Source: an uncultured Varibaculum sp.
GTDB lineage: Bacteria > Actinomycetota > Actinomycetes > Actinomycetales > Actinomycetaceae
DNA length: 64,000 nucleotides
Reading direction: 5' to 3'
NCBI GenBank assembly: GCA_947255165.1
Contig: CAMYFZ010000002.1
Location: 5,132 to 69,131 of the forward strand
The position numbers were made by a program, and so were the translations under genes. Numbering within the stretch: the stretch's first letter is position 1; each line of letters begins with the position of its first letter. Below the pieces are notes generated by a model, which was not told the DNA's origin, ran no database searches, and worked only from the letters and a program-made list of their open reading frames with translations. This document shows positions 26,593 through 35,030 of the stretch, in pieces.

Positions 26593-28173
26593 ATGACAGT
26601 AACTTTTCGAGATTTCCGTCCTAAAAATATTGCTCCGGTTTCGCTGGCGCATCTAGTGGAGGACTTTGCCACCCAAATTGATCCCGCCTGGGAAAATGTT
26701 CAGGTGCGGGGAGTGTCAATGGCTTCCGATGAGATTTTGGCAGGTGAGGCCTTTATCGCCGTAGGCGGGGCGAATGTACATGCCGCCAAATTTGCAAGCG
26801 AGGTGGAATCGCTGGGGGCAGCAGCGGTCATTACTGATGCCAAGGGTGCGGAAATTGCCAGCGACCAAGGACTGAAAATACCGGTGGTAACGGTAGCGGA
26901 TCCCCGCGAAGCTGCCTCGCCCCTGGCCATCAGGGCTTTCGGTAATCCGGCCGGGAAAATGAAAACCGTAGCGGTGACCGGAACTAATGGCAAGACCACC
27001 ACTTGTTTTGCTGCCAAAGCCGCTTTTGAAGCTGCCGGGCTATCCACCATGATTCTTTCCACTGCGGAAACTCAGGTGGGGGATTTGCGGATTCAATCTG
27101 CGCGCACCACGTTTGAAGGCCCCATGTTGCAGCGGATTTTAGCCTACGGGGTAGAGCAGGGAATGCAAGCCGCGGTAGTGGAAGTCTCCGCTCACGCTCT
27201 GGCTTTAGGGCGGGTCGCAGGCATGAAGTTTGATGCCACCGGTTTTACGAATCTGCAGCATGACCATCTGGATTATTTTCACACCATGGAAAAGTATCTG
27301 GCAGCTAAAGCCCGGCTGTGCTCCAAAGAATTTACGGATTACTGTGTGATCTGCACCGATGATAAGTGGGGGCAGCAGCTGGCAGACAAATGCAACACCA
27401 ATAAAGTGACAGTATCTGCCTACGATCCGGCTGCTAAAGCCGATTGGGTAGTAACCCGAAAAGTCAACAATGTTGCCCATGCGGCCTGTGATTTTACTTT
27501 AACTGCGAAAACGGAACCGAATAGGGGACGCGAGGAAGAAGTCACCGTGGCCCTGCCCGGGGAGGTTAATGTCCAGGACGCCGCGATTGCCTATTTAATG
27601 GTCACTGGAATTGGGATACCTGCCGAGGCCGCAAAAGCGGGCTTAGCTAGCTTGGCAGTTCCCGGACGCCTCGAAATTGTTAGTCGGCGTAATGAAGGAA
27701 CTCCGTTGGTAATCAATGATTACGCCCACACCCCCGAGGCGCTGGCCTCGATTCTGCGGACTATGCAAGAGTTTACACCCGGAAAACTACACCTGGTTTT
27801 TGGCACCGATGGGGATCGCGATGCCACCAAACGAGTGCCGCTAGCAAAAGTGGCTGCTCAAGAGGCGGACCTGCTCTGGGTGACCGACGAAAATCCCCGC
27901 ACTGAGAATGCGGAGAGTATTCGCGCCGAGCTGCTTGGTGGGATTAAAGAGGAACGCCCCGGGATGAAGGACGTCTGCGAGATTACTACCTGTCGGCGGG
28001 ACGCAATCCGCAAAGCCATTTTGGCAGCCGACTTGGACGACACGGTAATAATTACCGGCAAAGGCGCGGAGCCCTATCAAGAAATTGAGGGAGTTTTCCA
28101 CGCCTATAATGACACCCCGGTTGCCCGCGACTGCCTAGCGGCCTATAAGAATCGCGCGCATATTCAGGGGTAA
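26593..28173 (+). CDS. murE: UDP-N-acetylmuramyl-tripeptide synthetase MurE (outside the dcw cluster)
   Basis: This is the cytoplasmic ligase that adds the third amino acid (a diamino acid) to UDP-MurNAc-L-Ala-D-Glu. At 526 aa it has the three Mur-ligase domains. They include the ATP loop VAVTGTNGKTTTCFA (near residue 125), the central FTNLQHDHLDYFHTMEKY and C-terminal-domain VINDYAHTPEALASIL. The substrate-selecting loop reads TDENPRTEN, that is ENPR rather than the classic DNPR of meso-DAP enzymes, so lysine, ornithine or DAP cannot be assigned with confidence. The 49.3-62.1 kb division cluster has murF directly after ftsI, so this relocated copy is presumably the only MurE. GTAGAGGTC precedes the ATG. 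Confidence 0.93.
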   Translation: MTVTFRDFRPKNIAPVSLAHLVEDFATQIDPAWENVQVRGVSMASDEILAGEAFIAVGGANVHAAKFASEVESLGAAAVITDAKGAEIASDQGLKIPVVTVADPREAASPLAIRAFGNPAGKMKTVAVTGTNGKTTTCFAAKAAFEAAGLSTMILSTAETQVGDLRIQSARTTFEGPMLQRILAYGVEQGMQAAVVEVSAHALALGRVAGMKFDATGFTNLQHDHLDYFHTMEKYLAAKARLCSKEFTDYCVICTDDKWGQQLADKCNTNKVTVSAYDPAAKADWVVTRKVNNVAHAACDFTLTAKTEPNRGREEEVTVALPGEVNVQDAAIAYLMVTGIGIPAEAAKAGLASLAVPGRLEIVSRRNEGTPLVINDYAHTPEALASILRTMQEFTPGKLHLVFGTDGDRDATKRVPLAKVAAQEADLLWVTDENPRTENAESIRAELLGGIKEERPGMKDVCEITTCRRDAIRKAILAADLDDTVIITGKGAEPYQEIEGVFHAYNDTPVARDCLAAYKNRAHIQG

Positions 28174-28264
28174 TTCCTTTGCTGGTTACCCCCAGCGCTT
28201 AGCTCTTTCTGAGGGCGAGGCCAGACTACTGTGCCATCGGGAGGGATAATCCCAACTGACGTCG

Positions 28265-28669
28265 CTATTCTGATACCAGGTCAAAGTCGTAGCTGGCACC
28301 ATCATCTAGGGTATGGCCAACGGTGCAGTACTTATCGATTTCTTCCTGGGATTTTTGCCGCAGCTGTGCTACCTGTTCCTCGCTGAGACTAGACAGATCA
28401 GCCACCATTTCTACTGTCAGATGCGAATAAGAATCACGGCGCTCGTCTTTCTTGGCGCTTACTCCCACGGTCGCGTCAAAGTCCTTACCCAAAGCGGCAG
28501 CGAATACGTGATCGGCGGAAAAAGTATGACAGGTGGCCAGCGCCAGCTGCAACAGTTCCCCGGGCGTGAACTGGTTTTCACCCATTCCGATTTCTACTTT
28601 TGCGCCGCGACCGTTTTGTCCTACGTAGTGTTTCTTGCTTTTTCGCTGTGCCCACAAAATATTACTCAT
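28265..28669 (-). CDS. OsmC family peroxiredoxin-like protein
   Basis: This 134-aa protein of the OsmC/Ohr fold reduces organic hydroperoxides or related substrates with a cysteine pair. The visible parts are FTPGELLQLALATCHTFSADHVF, with the Cys on the central helix, and EEIDKYCTVGHTLDDG, with the second Cys. The spacing is that of the OsmC/YhfA branch. It converges with murE and is the last host gene before the foreign block on this side. Confidence 0.88.
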   Translation of the reverse strand: MSNILWAQRKSKKHYVGQNGRGAKVEIGMGENQFTPGELLQLALATCHTFSADHVFAAALGKDFDATVGVSAKKDERRDSYSHLTVEMVADLSSLSEEQVAQLRQKSQEEIDKYCTVGHTLDDGASYDFDLVSE

Positions 28670-28790
28670 GCCTTTATTGTGGCAGAAAAAGGGATAAATA
28701 CAGCTTAAATAAATAATCCTGCAACCTTTGGCTTAGCAGTGATAAGGAAGTAATTTAAACATGACTGTTAGCTGACGGATTCGGGTGCTA

Positions 28791-28828
28791 AAAAGGACAC
28801 CTATTCTTTTGAATAGATGTCCTTTTTT
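28791..28828 (-). terminator. Bidirectional terminator at the end of the foreign operon
   Basis: The stem AAAGGACA-C-CTATTC / GAATAG-A-TGTCCTTT has one C/A mismatch and a TTTT loop, with five or more T on both sides. It ends the minus-strand island operon and would also stop plus-strand transcripts. It marks the approximate left limit of the foreign block. Confidence 0.8.
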
Positions 28829-28858
28829 GTTGTGCCGAAGGGCTGTTTTTGAATTGGG

Positions 28859-30586
28859 TCAGATGACCCAGCTCTGGCTTTCGGTCTGCAGATCCACCAT
28901 GTGGGTGTACTGGCCGTTCCGGGCATAAAGTGCATCGGGTGCGCCCTGTTCGGCCACCACGCCGTCGGACAGCACCACGATTTTGTCCGCACCGGCTACG
29001 GTGCGCATCCGGTGGGCGATGATAAGAACAGTTTTGTGTTTTATGAGCCGGGAAAGAGCCTCCTGAATGGCAGTTTCGTTCTCCACATCCAAGCTGGCGG
29101 TAGCCTCGTCCAGCAGAATGATGGGCGCATCCTTCAGGAAGGCGCGGGCGATGGAAATGCGCTGACGCTCGCCGCCGGAAAGAGCGCAGCCATTCTCGCC
29201 GATGTTGGTGTTCCACTTGTCCGGCAGCTTCTCGGCAAATTCCTCGCAGTTTGCCAGCTTTGCCGCCGCAAGGACCTCCTCGTCGGTGGCCCCCTTGCGT
29301 CCCAGACGGATGTTTTCCAGAATTGTGTTGTCAAATAGTGTCACATCCTGAAAGACGATGGAATACAGGCTCATGAGCTTTTCCGGGTCGATTCGGGAAA
29401 CATCCATGCCACCCACGGTGATACGACCCTTCTGGTAATCCCAGAACCGTGCTGCCAGCCGGGAAACGGTGGTCTTGCCGCCGCCGGAGGGGCCTACCAG
29501 TGCCGTGACCTCGCCCTGCTTTGCGGTAAAGGAAACATCCCGTAGCACCGTCTCGCCGGAGTTATAGGCAAAGCCCACATGGTCGAACACGATATCGCAG
29601 CCCTGATTGGTCAGTTGCTCGCTGCCGGTCTGCAGGGGAGCGTCCAGAATCTCGTTCATCCGCCCCACATTGGTGCGCATGGCAATGACCACCGCCAGAT
29701 TCTGCAAGGCGCCCTGCATGGGGTCGTACATCCGGGATGCCGCCATCAGGAACAGAAACAGGGTCAGTACGTCGATGCTGCCCTGCACCAGCAGCACCGA
29801 GCCGGTGAGCGCCACCGATGCGATGCCCAGCTTGAGCACCATGCCCGCAGAGGACACAAACAGCGCTGTTTCCAACTCTGCCGTGATGGACTGCTTTTCC
29901 ACTGCCCGAATTTTGTCGGAAAGGCCGGACAGATACCGTTGCTCTGCATTGCTGGCTTTCAGGTCCCGGAGGGTCTCGATGTACTCCTGAATGCCGTCCG
30001 CACAGGCCATTTTCGCCGCCATAGTCTTGGCCTGTACCCTGTCCTGCACCCGGTAGCTGCCCACCACGATGGCAGCAGATACCGGAATGACCCACAGGGC
30101 CGCCAGTGCCATCCGCCACTCAAATGCAAACAGGCTCAGGGCAATGAGCGCGGTGGAAATAAGGGAGCCGAACAGTCCGGGGATGAAGTGGGAACAGTCC
30201 TTTTCCAGCACCTCGCAGTCCGCCATGATGGTGCTTGTCAAGTCGGCAAGGTCGCGCTTGCCGAAAAAGGACAGGGGCAGCTTGCGCAGCCTCTCCGCAA
30301 GGGTCAGGCGGCGGGTGCCGCTCTCTTTATAAGTAGTAAAATAGGTGCCGTTATACTGACACCATGTGGTCAGAAAAATCAGCGCAAAGCAGCCCACGCA
30401 CCCCAGCAGATAGAAGGCGGCCCTTCCGCTTGTGGAGCCTGCCAGCAGGTCTTTTACCAGAAGATACAGCAGCCCGGTGGGCAGCATGAACGCCATGTTC
30501 TGGAACGCACACGCCAAAACGCCCTTTACAAGCCCCTTTGCGCCCTCCGGGGAGCTGGCCGTGGCGTGTTGAATTTTTTCAATCAT
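28859..30586 (-). CDS. ABC half-transporter, exporter fold, YbtQ/IrtB-like
   Basis: This 575-aa protein has six N-terminal membrane helices (to about residue 310) and a C-terminal ATPase with Walker A GPSGGGKTTVSR, signature LSGGERQRISIARAF and Walker B IILLDEATASLD. The membrane part contains LPLSFFGKRDLADLTSTIMAD and EYIETLRDLKASNAEQRY, segments I associate with the YbtP/YbtQ and IrtA/IrtB group, exporter-fold proteins that import metal-siderophore complexes. Drug or peptide export remains possible. It starts 3 bases after its partner ABC gene ends, so the two make a heterodimer. It is the last gene of the island operon. Confidence 0.88.
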   Translation of the reverse strand: MIEKIQHATASSPEGAKGLVKGVLACAFQNMAFMLPTGLLYLLVKDLLAGSTSGRAAFYLLGCVGCFALIFLTTWCQYNGTYFTTYKESGTRRLTLAERLRKLPLSFFGKRDLADLTSTIMADCEVLEKDCSHFIPGLFGSLISTALIALSLFAFEWRMALAALWVIPVSAAIVVGSYRVQDRVQAKTMAAKMACADGIQEYIETLRDLKASNAEQRYLSGLSDKIRAVEKQSITAELETALFVSSAGMVLKLGIASVALTGSVLLVQGSIDVLTLFLFLMAASRMYDPMQGALQNLAVVIAMRTNVGRMNEILDAPLQTGSEQLTNQGCDIVFDHVGFAYNSGETVLRDVSFTAKQGEVTALVGPSGGGKTTVSRLAARFWDYQKGRITVGGMDVSRIDPEKLMSLYSIVFQDVTLFDNTILENIRLGRKGATDEEVLAAAKLANCEEFAEKLPDKWNTNIGENGCALSGGERQRISIARAFLKDAPIILLDEATASLDVENETAIQEALSRLIKHKTVLIIAHRMRTVAGADKIVVLSDGVVAEQGAPDALYARNGQYTHMVDLQTESQSWVI

Positions 30587-30589
30587 CTC

Positions 30590-32329
30590 TTACCCCTCCT
30601 TTGCGACCTTCCACTGCACCGATGCCTGATACTCCTGCCACATCCTGGCAAACAGTCCGTCCTGTGCACACAATTCGTCCTTTGTACCGGATTCTGCAAT
30701 TTGCCCATCCTGCACCACATAAATGCAATCGGCGTTAGCTACGGTGGACAGGCGGTGTGCAATCATCAGCACGGTTTTGCCCTTGGCAAGCCGAGCAAAG
30801 GCTGCCTGCACCTTTGCTTCATTGTCCGGGTCGGCAAAGGCGGTAGCCTCGTCCAGCAGAATGATGGGCGCATTTTTCAGCATGGCGCGTGCAACGGCAA
30901 TGCGCTGCTGCTCGCCGCCGGACAGATACACGCCCTTGGTGCCAATGACGGTATGGATACCCGCCGGGAACTTCTCCACAATATCCATGCACTGCGCCGC
31001 TTTCAACGCTGCCAGTACCTCAACTTCAGTGGCCTGCGGTCTGCCCAGACGGACGTTGTCCAGAATGCTGTCCTTGAGCAGGCGGCTGTTCTGGAACACA
31101 AAGGAGATGGTATCCATTAGCTCTTCCTTGGGGATTGCCCGCACATCGGCCCCGCCCACCCGGACGCTGCCGCTCTGCACATCATAGAACCGGCAGACCA
31201 AGTTTGCCAGCGTGGATTTTCCACCGCCGGAGGGGCCTACAAAAGCCACGGTCTGCCCCGGCTGAATCTCCAGCGAAACGCCCTTGATGACCTCCGTTTT
31301 GCCGTCATAGCTGAAATGCACATTCTGTAGCGTGACGGAAGCATCCTTCGGGTGCTGCGGAACAGCCTGCACCTGCATGGGCGCTGCTTCCAGCACCGAG
31401 TCGATACGTGCCAGCGCATCCGCCACCACCATCTTGCTCTCGCTCATGTACATCATGCGGGTCAAAGTCAGGGAGATCACCGGCGTGATGATGATATAGA
31501 ACAGCAGGTTCAGCAGAAATTCCGGGGTCACGCCGTGTGCCGTGAACAGCAGCCCGCCCGCGATCAAAAAGGCGAACACGCCGTTGACGGCGGCGGTGTA
31601 GAACATCATGGGCAGGCGCAGGTCTTTGGTGTAGGAGATGACCCACTTCTCGTACTCATCAATGGTGGCCTTGAACTTTTTGAAGGAAAATACCGATTGC
31701 CCGAAGGTCTTGACCACCGGAATGCCACGGACATACTCCACCGCCTCGTTGGACATAGCCTCCAAGGCGTTGCCGTACTGCCGCATTTTTTCAGCCATCC
31801 GCTTGCCGGTCATGGTCGCCATGATGAGGAAAGCCAGCACCACAGGCGCAAGGCTCAGCAGCCCCAGCCGCCAGTCGAATGCCAGCAGCAAAACCAGCAG
31901 CCCCACCGGGGTGGCGATGGCGTTGTACTGGTCTGGCAGCTGGTGGGCAAGATAGGTCTCGGCGGCTCCGGTGCTTTCGTTGATGATCTTGCGCAGCTTG
32001 CCGCTGCCAAAAGTTTCGGCAAAGCCCAGCGGCAGCACCGCCAAATGCTCCGACACCGCCAGCCGCAGATTGGTCGCCACCCGGAACGCCGACAGGTGGG
32101 AGCACATCAGCGCTGCAATGTAAATAAGGTAAGACAGCACTGCAAACAACACTGCCATCCAGCCGTAATGAGGGATGTTCACCGCCTGCGCATAGTCCGG
32201 CGCGGCGTTCAGCACATCCCGCAGGATCTTCCAAATGTACACAAAGGGCACCAGCGCCACCAGCGCACTGACCGCAGACAGCACCCACGAAGCGTAGGTG
32301 AAATATCGGTAGTTCCCGGCATAACCCAT
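30590..32329 (-). CDS. ABC half-transporter, exporter fold, YbtP/IrtA-like
   Basis: This 579-aa partner of the next gene has six helices, then an ATPase with Walker A GPSGGGKSTLANL, signature LSGGEQQRIAVARAM and Walker B IILLDEATAFADPDN. GSGKLRKIINESTGAAETYLAHQLPD in the cytoplasmic loop is the style of siderophore-import ABC proteins. The usable ATG at 32327-32329 has no ribosome site. A perfect AAGGAGGT lies further up in front of a GTG in another frame (32356-32358), which reads only ten codons before stopping on TGATG across this ATG. One more A in the A5 run would fuse the two frames and give a normal N-terminus (KKQSDLSRLMGYAG). A homopolymer frameshift, or coupling through a leader, is likely. 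Confidence 0.85.
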   Translation of the reverse strand: MGYAGNYRYFTYASWVLSAVSALVALVPFVYIWKILRDVLNAAPDYAQAVNIPHYGWMAVLFAVLSYLIYIAALMCSHLSAFRVATNLRLAVSEHLAVLPLGFAETFGSGKLRKIINESTGAAETYLAHQLPDQYNAIATPVGLLVLLLAFDWRLGLLSLAPVVLAFLIMATMTGKRMAEKMRQYGNALEAMSNEAVEYVRGIPVVKTFGQSVFSFKKFKATIDEYEKWVISYTKDLRLPMMFYTAAVNGVFAFLIAGGLLFTAHGVTPEFLLNLLFYIIITPVISLTLTRMMYMSESKMVVADALARIDSVLEAAPMQVQAVPQHPKDASVTLQNVHFSYDGKTEVIKGVSLEIQPGQTVAFVGPSGGGKSTLANLVCRFYDVQSGSVRVGGADVRAIPKEELMDTISFVFQNSRLLKDSILDNVRLGRPQATEVEVLAALKAAQCMDIVEKFPAGIHTVIGTKGVYLSGGEQQRIAVARAMLKNAPIILLDEATAFADPDNEAKVQAAFARLAKGKTVLMIAHRLSTVANADCIYVVQDGQIAESGTKDELCAQDGLFARMWQEYQASVQWKVAKEG

Positions 32330-32358
32330 CAGCCGGGAAAGATCGGACTGTTTTTCAC
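32329..32358 (-). other. Ten-codon leader frame ending on the ABC gene start
   Basis: GTG-AAA-AAC... to TGA, preceded by AAGGAGGT (32365-32372) at ideal spacing and overlapping the ABC start as TGATG. It is either the displaced true start of the ABC gene after loss of one A in a homopolymer, or a translational-coupling leader. Confidence 0.55.
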
Positions 32359-32497
32359 GAAAAGACCTCCTTCAAATAATTTTTATGCAAACTGGTATGA
32401 TCGCGGCTGCACGGAATGGTGCAGCTCCAGGCAAAGGAATCGTGAAGAAGCACCTTGCTTTCCGATTCAGGCATCACCGATGAAACAGAAGTAGGAT

Positions 32498-33130
32498 TCA
32501 AGGTCGTTCTTTGTTGCCTGTAATAAAGTAGTCGCAATACTCTCCGCCATTCGCCAGCGTCTGTTTCCTGTGCAGAACGCCATGCTGAAGCGTGATCATC
32601 ACTTCGTCAAGCTCGCAGAACAACGGCATAAGTTCGGAAACACCGAGATTTCGCGCATAGGAACAGATGGGGCAGCGGGTGATGCGGTAGTAGCAGGCAC
32701 CCTCATACGGCTGCCCGTCAAAATCCACCTTGAAGGAGGTCGGGTATTCCGCCTCCTTTTCGGGCGTATACCACTTGGCGTATTTGACAACGCTCTTTTT
32801 GTTCTCCGCCTTACCCTTGTCGGTATTCAAGTCGGTCTTTGCAAAGTACCACTTGATATGATAGAGTGAGCGGCGCATCATTTCCTGCACGGTTTCCGGC
32901 GGGATTTTTTTCTCACTTGCCACATAGGGTGCGACAAAGGCAAGGGCAAACAGCTCGTTGTACGCCATTGGGTTATCGTCACCGATGTCGTCCGCTTTCT
33001 CGACCAGTTCACGATAGACTTTTTTGCTCTTTTTCATGATGTCAGCGGCATATTCCCTGCCGTATTTCTCTGCCAGAACCTTTTTCATCGGGCTTTTGAA
33101 CATCCAGAAATAAAAACCGTTATATTTCAT
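32498..33130 (-). CDS. L-2-amino-thiazoline-4-carboxylate hydrolase family protein (copy 3)
   Basis: This 210-aa soluble protein is of the family named after the L-2-amino-thiazoline-4-carboxylate ring-opening hydrolase. It shows the shared C-terminal signature RCPICSYARNLG, then CELDEVMIT, then RKQTLANGGEYCDY: two clustered Cys, a Cys-x-x-Asp, an Arg-x-x-Thr-Leu-x-x-Gly and a final Cys-Asp. The N-terminal half is helical and lysine-rich. The start ATG follows GGAGGAAAAG. It lies directly before the two ABC genes. Substrate is unknown; the other two copies in the island are only distantly similar to it, so they are probably not redundant. Confidence 0.75.
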   Translation of the reverse strand: MKYNGFYFWMFKSPMKKVLAEKYGREYAADIMKKSKKVYRELVEKADDIGDDNPMAYNELFALAFVAPYVASEKKIPPETVQEMMRRSLYHIKWYFAKTDLNTDKGKAENKKSVVKYAKWYTPEKEAEYPTSFKVDFDGQPYEGACYYRITRCPICSYARNLGVSELMPLFCELDEVMITLQHGVLHRKQTLANGGEYCDYFITGNKERP

Positions 33131-33282
33131 ATCGCTTTTCCTCCCGTGATTTATTTGCAGACCCGAAAAACGCAGCCCAGCCGCCGAGGGGACAGGCCAT
33201 CATTGCATCCATATACCGCTTAGCAGTCTTGCCTACATAATTTCCGCAAGGGAACGGTCAGCTTTCGCTGATGCCACACTGA

Positions 33283-34080
33283 TTACTTCCTTCCCACCAA
33301 CAGGGTCGAACCGTGCAGCATCAGCCGTTTGGCTTCCTTGGGGGTCATAAATTTGCCCGTGGTCGTATCGATCAGTTCCACACGCTCATAGCCCATCTCC
33401 CTGAGCTTTTGGACAAACGCCTGCATATCCCCGTATCGCCGCTCAGACATCAGGTCATGGATGGCAAACGTTCCACCTTTTTTCAGCACCCGCAGCGTTT
33501 CCAGCAAAAGCACCTGCTTATCCTCTCCGGTGATGTTGTGATAGACATAGTTGCTTGTCACCGCATCAAAACTCTCATCCGGAAAATCCAGCTTCACAGC
33601 GTTCCCGCGTTGGAACGAAATATTTGTCACGCCCTCTGCGGCGGCATTCTTTTCGCACAACGGCAGACTGAAGGAAGCATATTCCTTGCCCCAGCGGTCG
33701 ATGCCAATCATTTTTCCCTGCGGGTTTCGTTTGGCACAGGCAATGGTCAGCGCACCGCTGCCGCAGCCCACATCCAGCCCAATGCCGCCCTCCGGCGGGG
33801 TGACATAATGCGCGGTTCCTTCGATGATCTGCTTTGAGAGCTTGCGCTCGCCGTCATAGGAAAAGCTCCGATAGGCATGCACGCACCACTCGGTGCACTT
33901 TGCACAGATGACAAAGGCGATGCCGAATGCCACCCCCAGCACAATGCGCAGTTTTCCGCTCACACCGATTCCGAATACGCCAAAGATGAGCAGCAGCGCA
34001 AGCGACAGCACTGTTCCGGCAATCAACGAATACAACATCCCTTTGGGGATCCAGTTTTTGTAATCAGGTTTCATATGCAA
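33283..34080 (-). CDS. Membrane-anchored class I SAM methyltransferase
   Basis: This 265-aa protein has two N-terminal membrane helices (MLYSLIAGTVLSLALLLIFG and IVLGVAFGIAFVICAK, about residues 15-60). They are followed by a soluble methyltransferase domain with GLDVGCGSGALTIACAKRN, the acidic loop IGIDRWG and FDAVTSNYVYHNITG (motif IV region). Membrane-tethered methyltransferases of this type occur in Firmicutes, often of unknown target. Here it sits between two thiazoline-hydrolase-family genes and hydrolases, so a small hydrophobic molecule or metallophore is a candidate substrate (inference). An ATG at 34080 or two codons later may start it. Confidence 0.78.
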   Translation of the reverse strand: MHMKPDYKNWIPKGMLYSLIAGTVLSLALLLIFGVFGIGVSGKLRIVLGVAFGIAFVICAKCTEWCVHAYRSFSYDGERKLSKQIIEGTAHYVTPPEGGIGLDVGCGSGALTIACAKRNPQGKMIGIDRWGKEYASFSLPLCEKNAAAEGVTNISFQRGNAVKLDFPDESFDAVTSNYVYHNITGEDKQVLLLETLRVLKKGGTFAIHDLMSERRYGDMQAFVQKLREMGYERVELIDTTTGKFMTPKEAKRLMLHGSTLLVGRK

Positions 34081-34092
34081 GACTCCTTTTTT

Positions 34093-34287
34093 TCATTGGG
34101 TGTGCTTTTTCACGGAAAGACTTCCTTCAAAAAATTTCCGCAAAAATGCTTCCATCAAATCAAGATACCGTTCCGACTGAACGATGAAGCCCACATGACC
34201 GCCCGGAACCGTGCGGATCTCTGCATCCAGTTTCCGGAACAGTTGTGCAAAACGGTTCTGATGCACTTCTGCAAAAAACACAGACAA
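34093..34287 (-). pseudogene. Remnant of an alpha/beta hydrolase (C-terminal end only)
   Basis: This frame of about 64 codons ends in a sequence typical of the last part of alpha/beta hydrolases: HQNRFAQLFRKLDAEIRTVP followed by GGHVGFIVQ with the catalytic His. The nucleophile elbow and oxyanion regions are missing, and the upstream sequence does not continue in frame to a start with a ribosome site. It is best read as the leftover of a deleted gene. Confidence 0.6.
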
Positions 34288-34301
34288 TTCAGCAATCGCT
34301 G

Positions 34302-34391
34302 TCAGCCTGCGAGATGCGCAGAGTGCTTTTTCTCATACACCGCAACCGCTATGCACCAGCGGAGGAACTTTTTCGTTTCTTCTTTTTTCAT
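34302..34391 (-). other. 29-codon open frame before the hydrolase remnant
   Basis: It begins ATG-AAA-AAA behind GGAAAGGACAG and reads MKKEETKKFLRWCIAVAVYE, then stops. It may be a real small peptide, or the 5' fragment of the gene whose 3' part survives as the hydrolase remnant. There is no evidence of function. Confidence 0.3.
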
Positions 34392-34409
34392 TACGCTACT
34401 GTCCTTTCC

Positions 34410-35030
34410 TCACACTGTCCCGTTTTCATTTGACGGCTTCGGGTACTTGATCAGGTCATACATCTTGCCATAGGCGCCAAGATCATGCGTTTCTGCAAGT
34501 TCCATACCCAGATGCACATATTTGTCGCACTTAGATTTTGCATCCGTTTCCAGAATCACCGGCACACCCAGCCGATTTCCCTCGGCAAAGGCAATGTCCA
34601 GCACCTTTGGCATATATCCCTGCCCCTGATATTTCTCCCGCACACAGACAAGTCCAACGAAAATGTAGGGTTTCTTTTCCTTGTCCATGCGGTCTTGCAG
34701 GGAAGCCCCTCCCCGCTTGATAGCGATACCAAACCGCAGAAGGCGCTTCAGGGTGGAGTTGCGCAGCATTCCGCAGGCAATGGGCCACATCGTCTTGAGT
34801 CCCATCTTCTCCTTTGGCAGCTTATAGGCGATATAGCCCTCGCCCTGCTCGCTGATAGTGTGCAGAAAGCCGCCCCGCAGCACCCCGCGCACATAAGCGC
34901 AGATATAGTTTGCAGTGGCTTCTTTCCCGGAAAAGGCAGCGGCCATTCCCGTTTCCTCTCCGTAGTCATAATAGCCGAAAGCGTGGCCGATATCATGGAT
35001 GGATTTCTCGTCCAATGTTGTAACTTTCAT
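34410..35030 (-). CDS. GNAT family N-acetyltransferase
   Basis: This 206-aa protein shows the acetyl-CoA-binding pattern VGLVCVREKYQGQGYMPKVLDIAF (motif A, with Q/RxxGxG/A as YQGQGY) and EGNRLGVPVILETDAKSKCDKYVHLGMEL (motif B) of small-molecule N-acetyltransferases. Its ATG overlaps the preceding hydrolase stop as ATGA, so normal expression would depend on translation through the hydrolase gene, which now carries an early amber codon. The target amine is unknown; membership of the cluster suggests it modifies the same small molecule as the other enzymes. Confidence 0.8.
   Translation of the reverse strand: MKVTTLDEKSIHDIGHAFGYYDYGEETGMAAAFSGKEATANYICAYVRGVLRGGFLHTISEQGEGYIAYKLPKEKMGLKTMWPIACGMLRNSTLKRLLRFGIAIKRGGASLQDRMDKEKKPYIFVGLVCVREKYQGQGYMPKVLDIAFAEGNRLGVPVILETDAKSKCDKYVHLGMELAETHDLGAYGKMYDLIKYPKPSNENGTV

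Noticed and set aside
28690..28790. Possible direct repeat of the tRNA 3' end at the left edge of the island
   Set aside because: I compared the tRNA 3' end with this stretch by eye and found no match longer than chance.
29579..31120. 513-codon plus-strand open frame across both ABC genes
   Set aside because: It is antisense to conserved ABC ATPase sequence, rich in His/Gln/Gly with no domain, and arises from the codon bias of the genes on the other strand.
31352..32494. 380-codon plus-strand open frame opposite the first ABC gene
   Set aside because: Same reason: a composition-driven shadow of a clearly coding minus-strand gene, without a ribosome site or recognisable domain.
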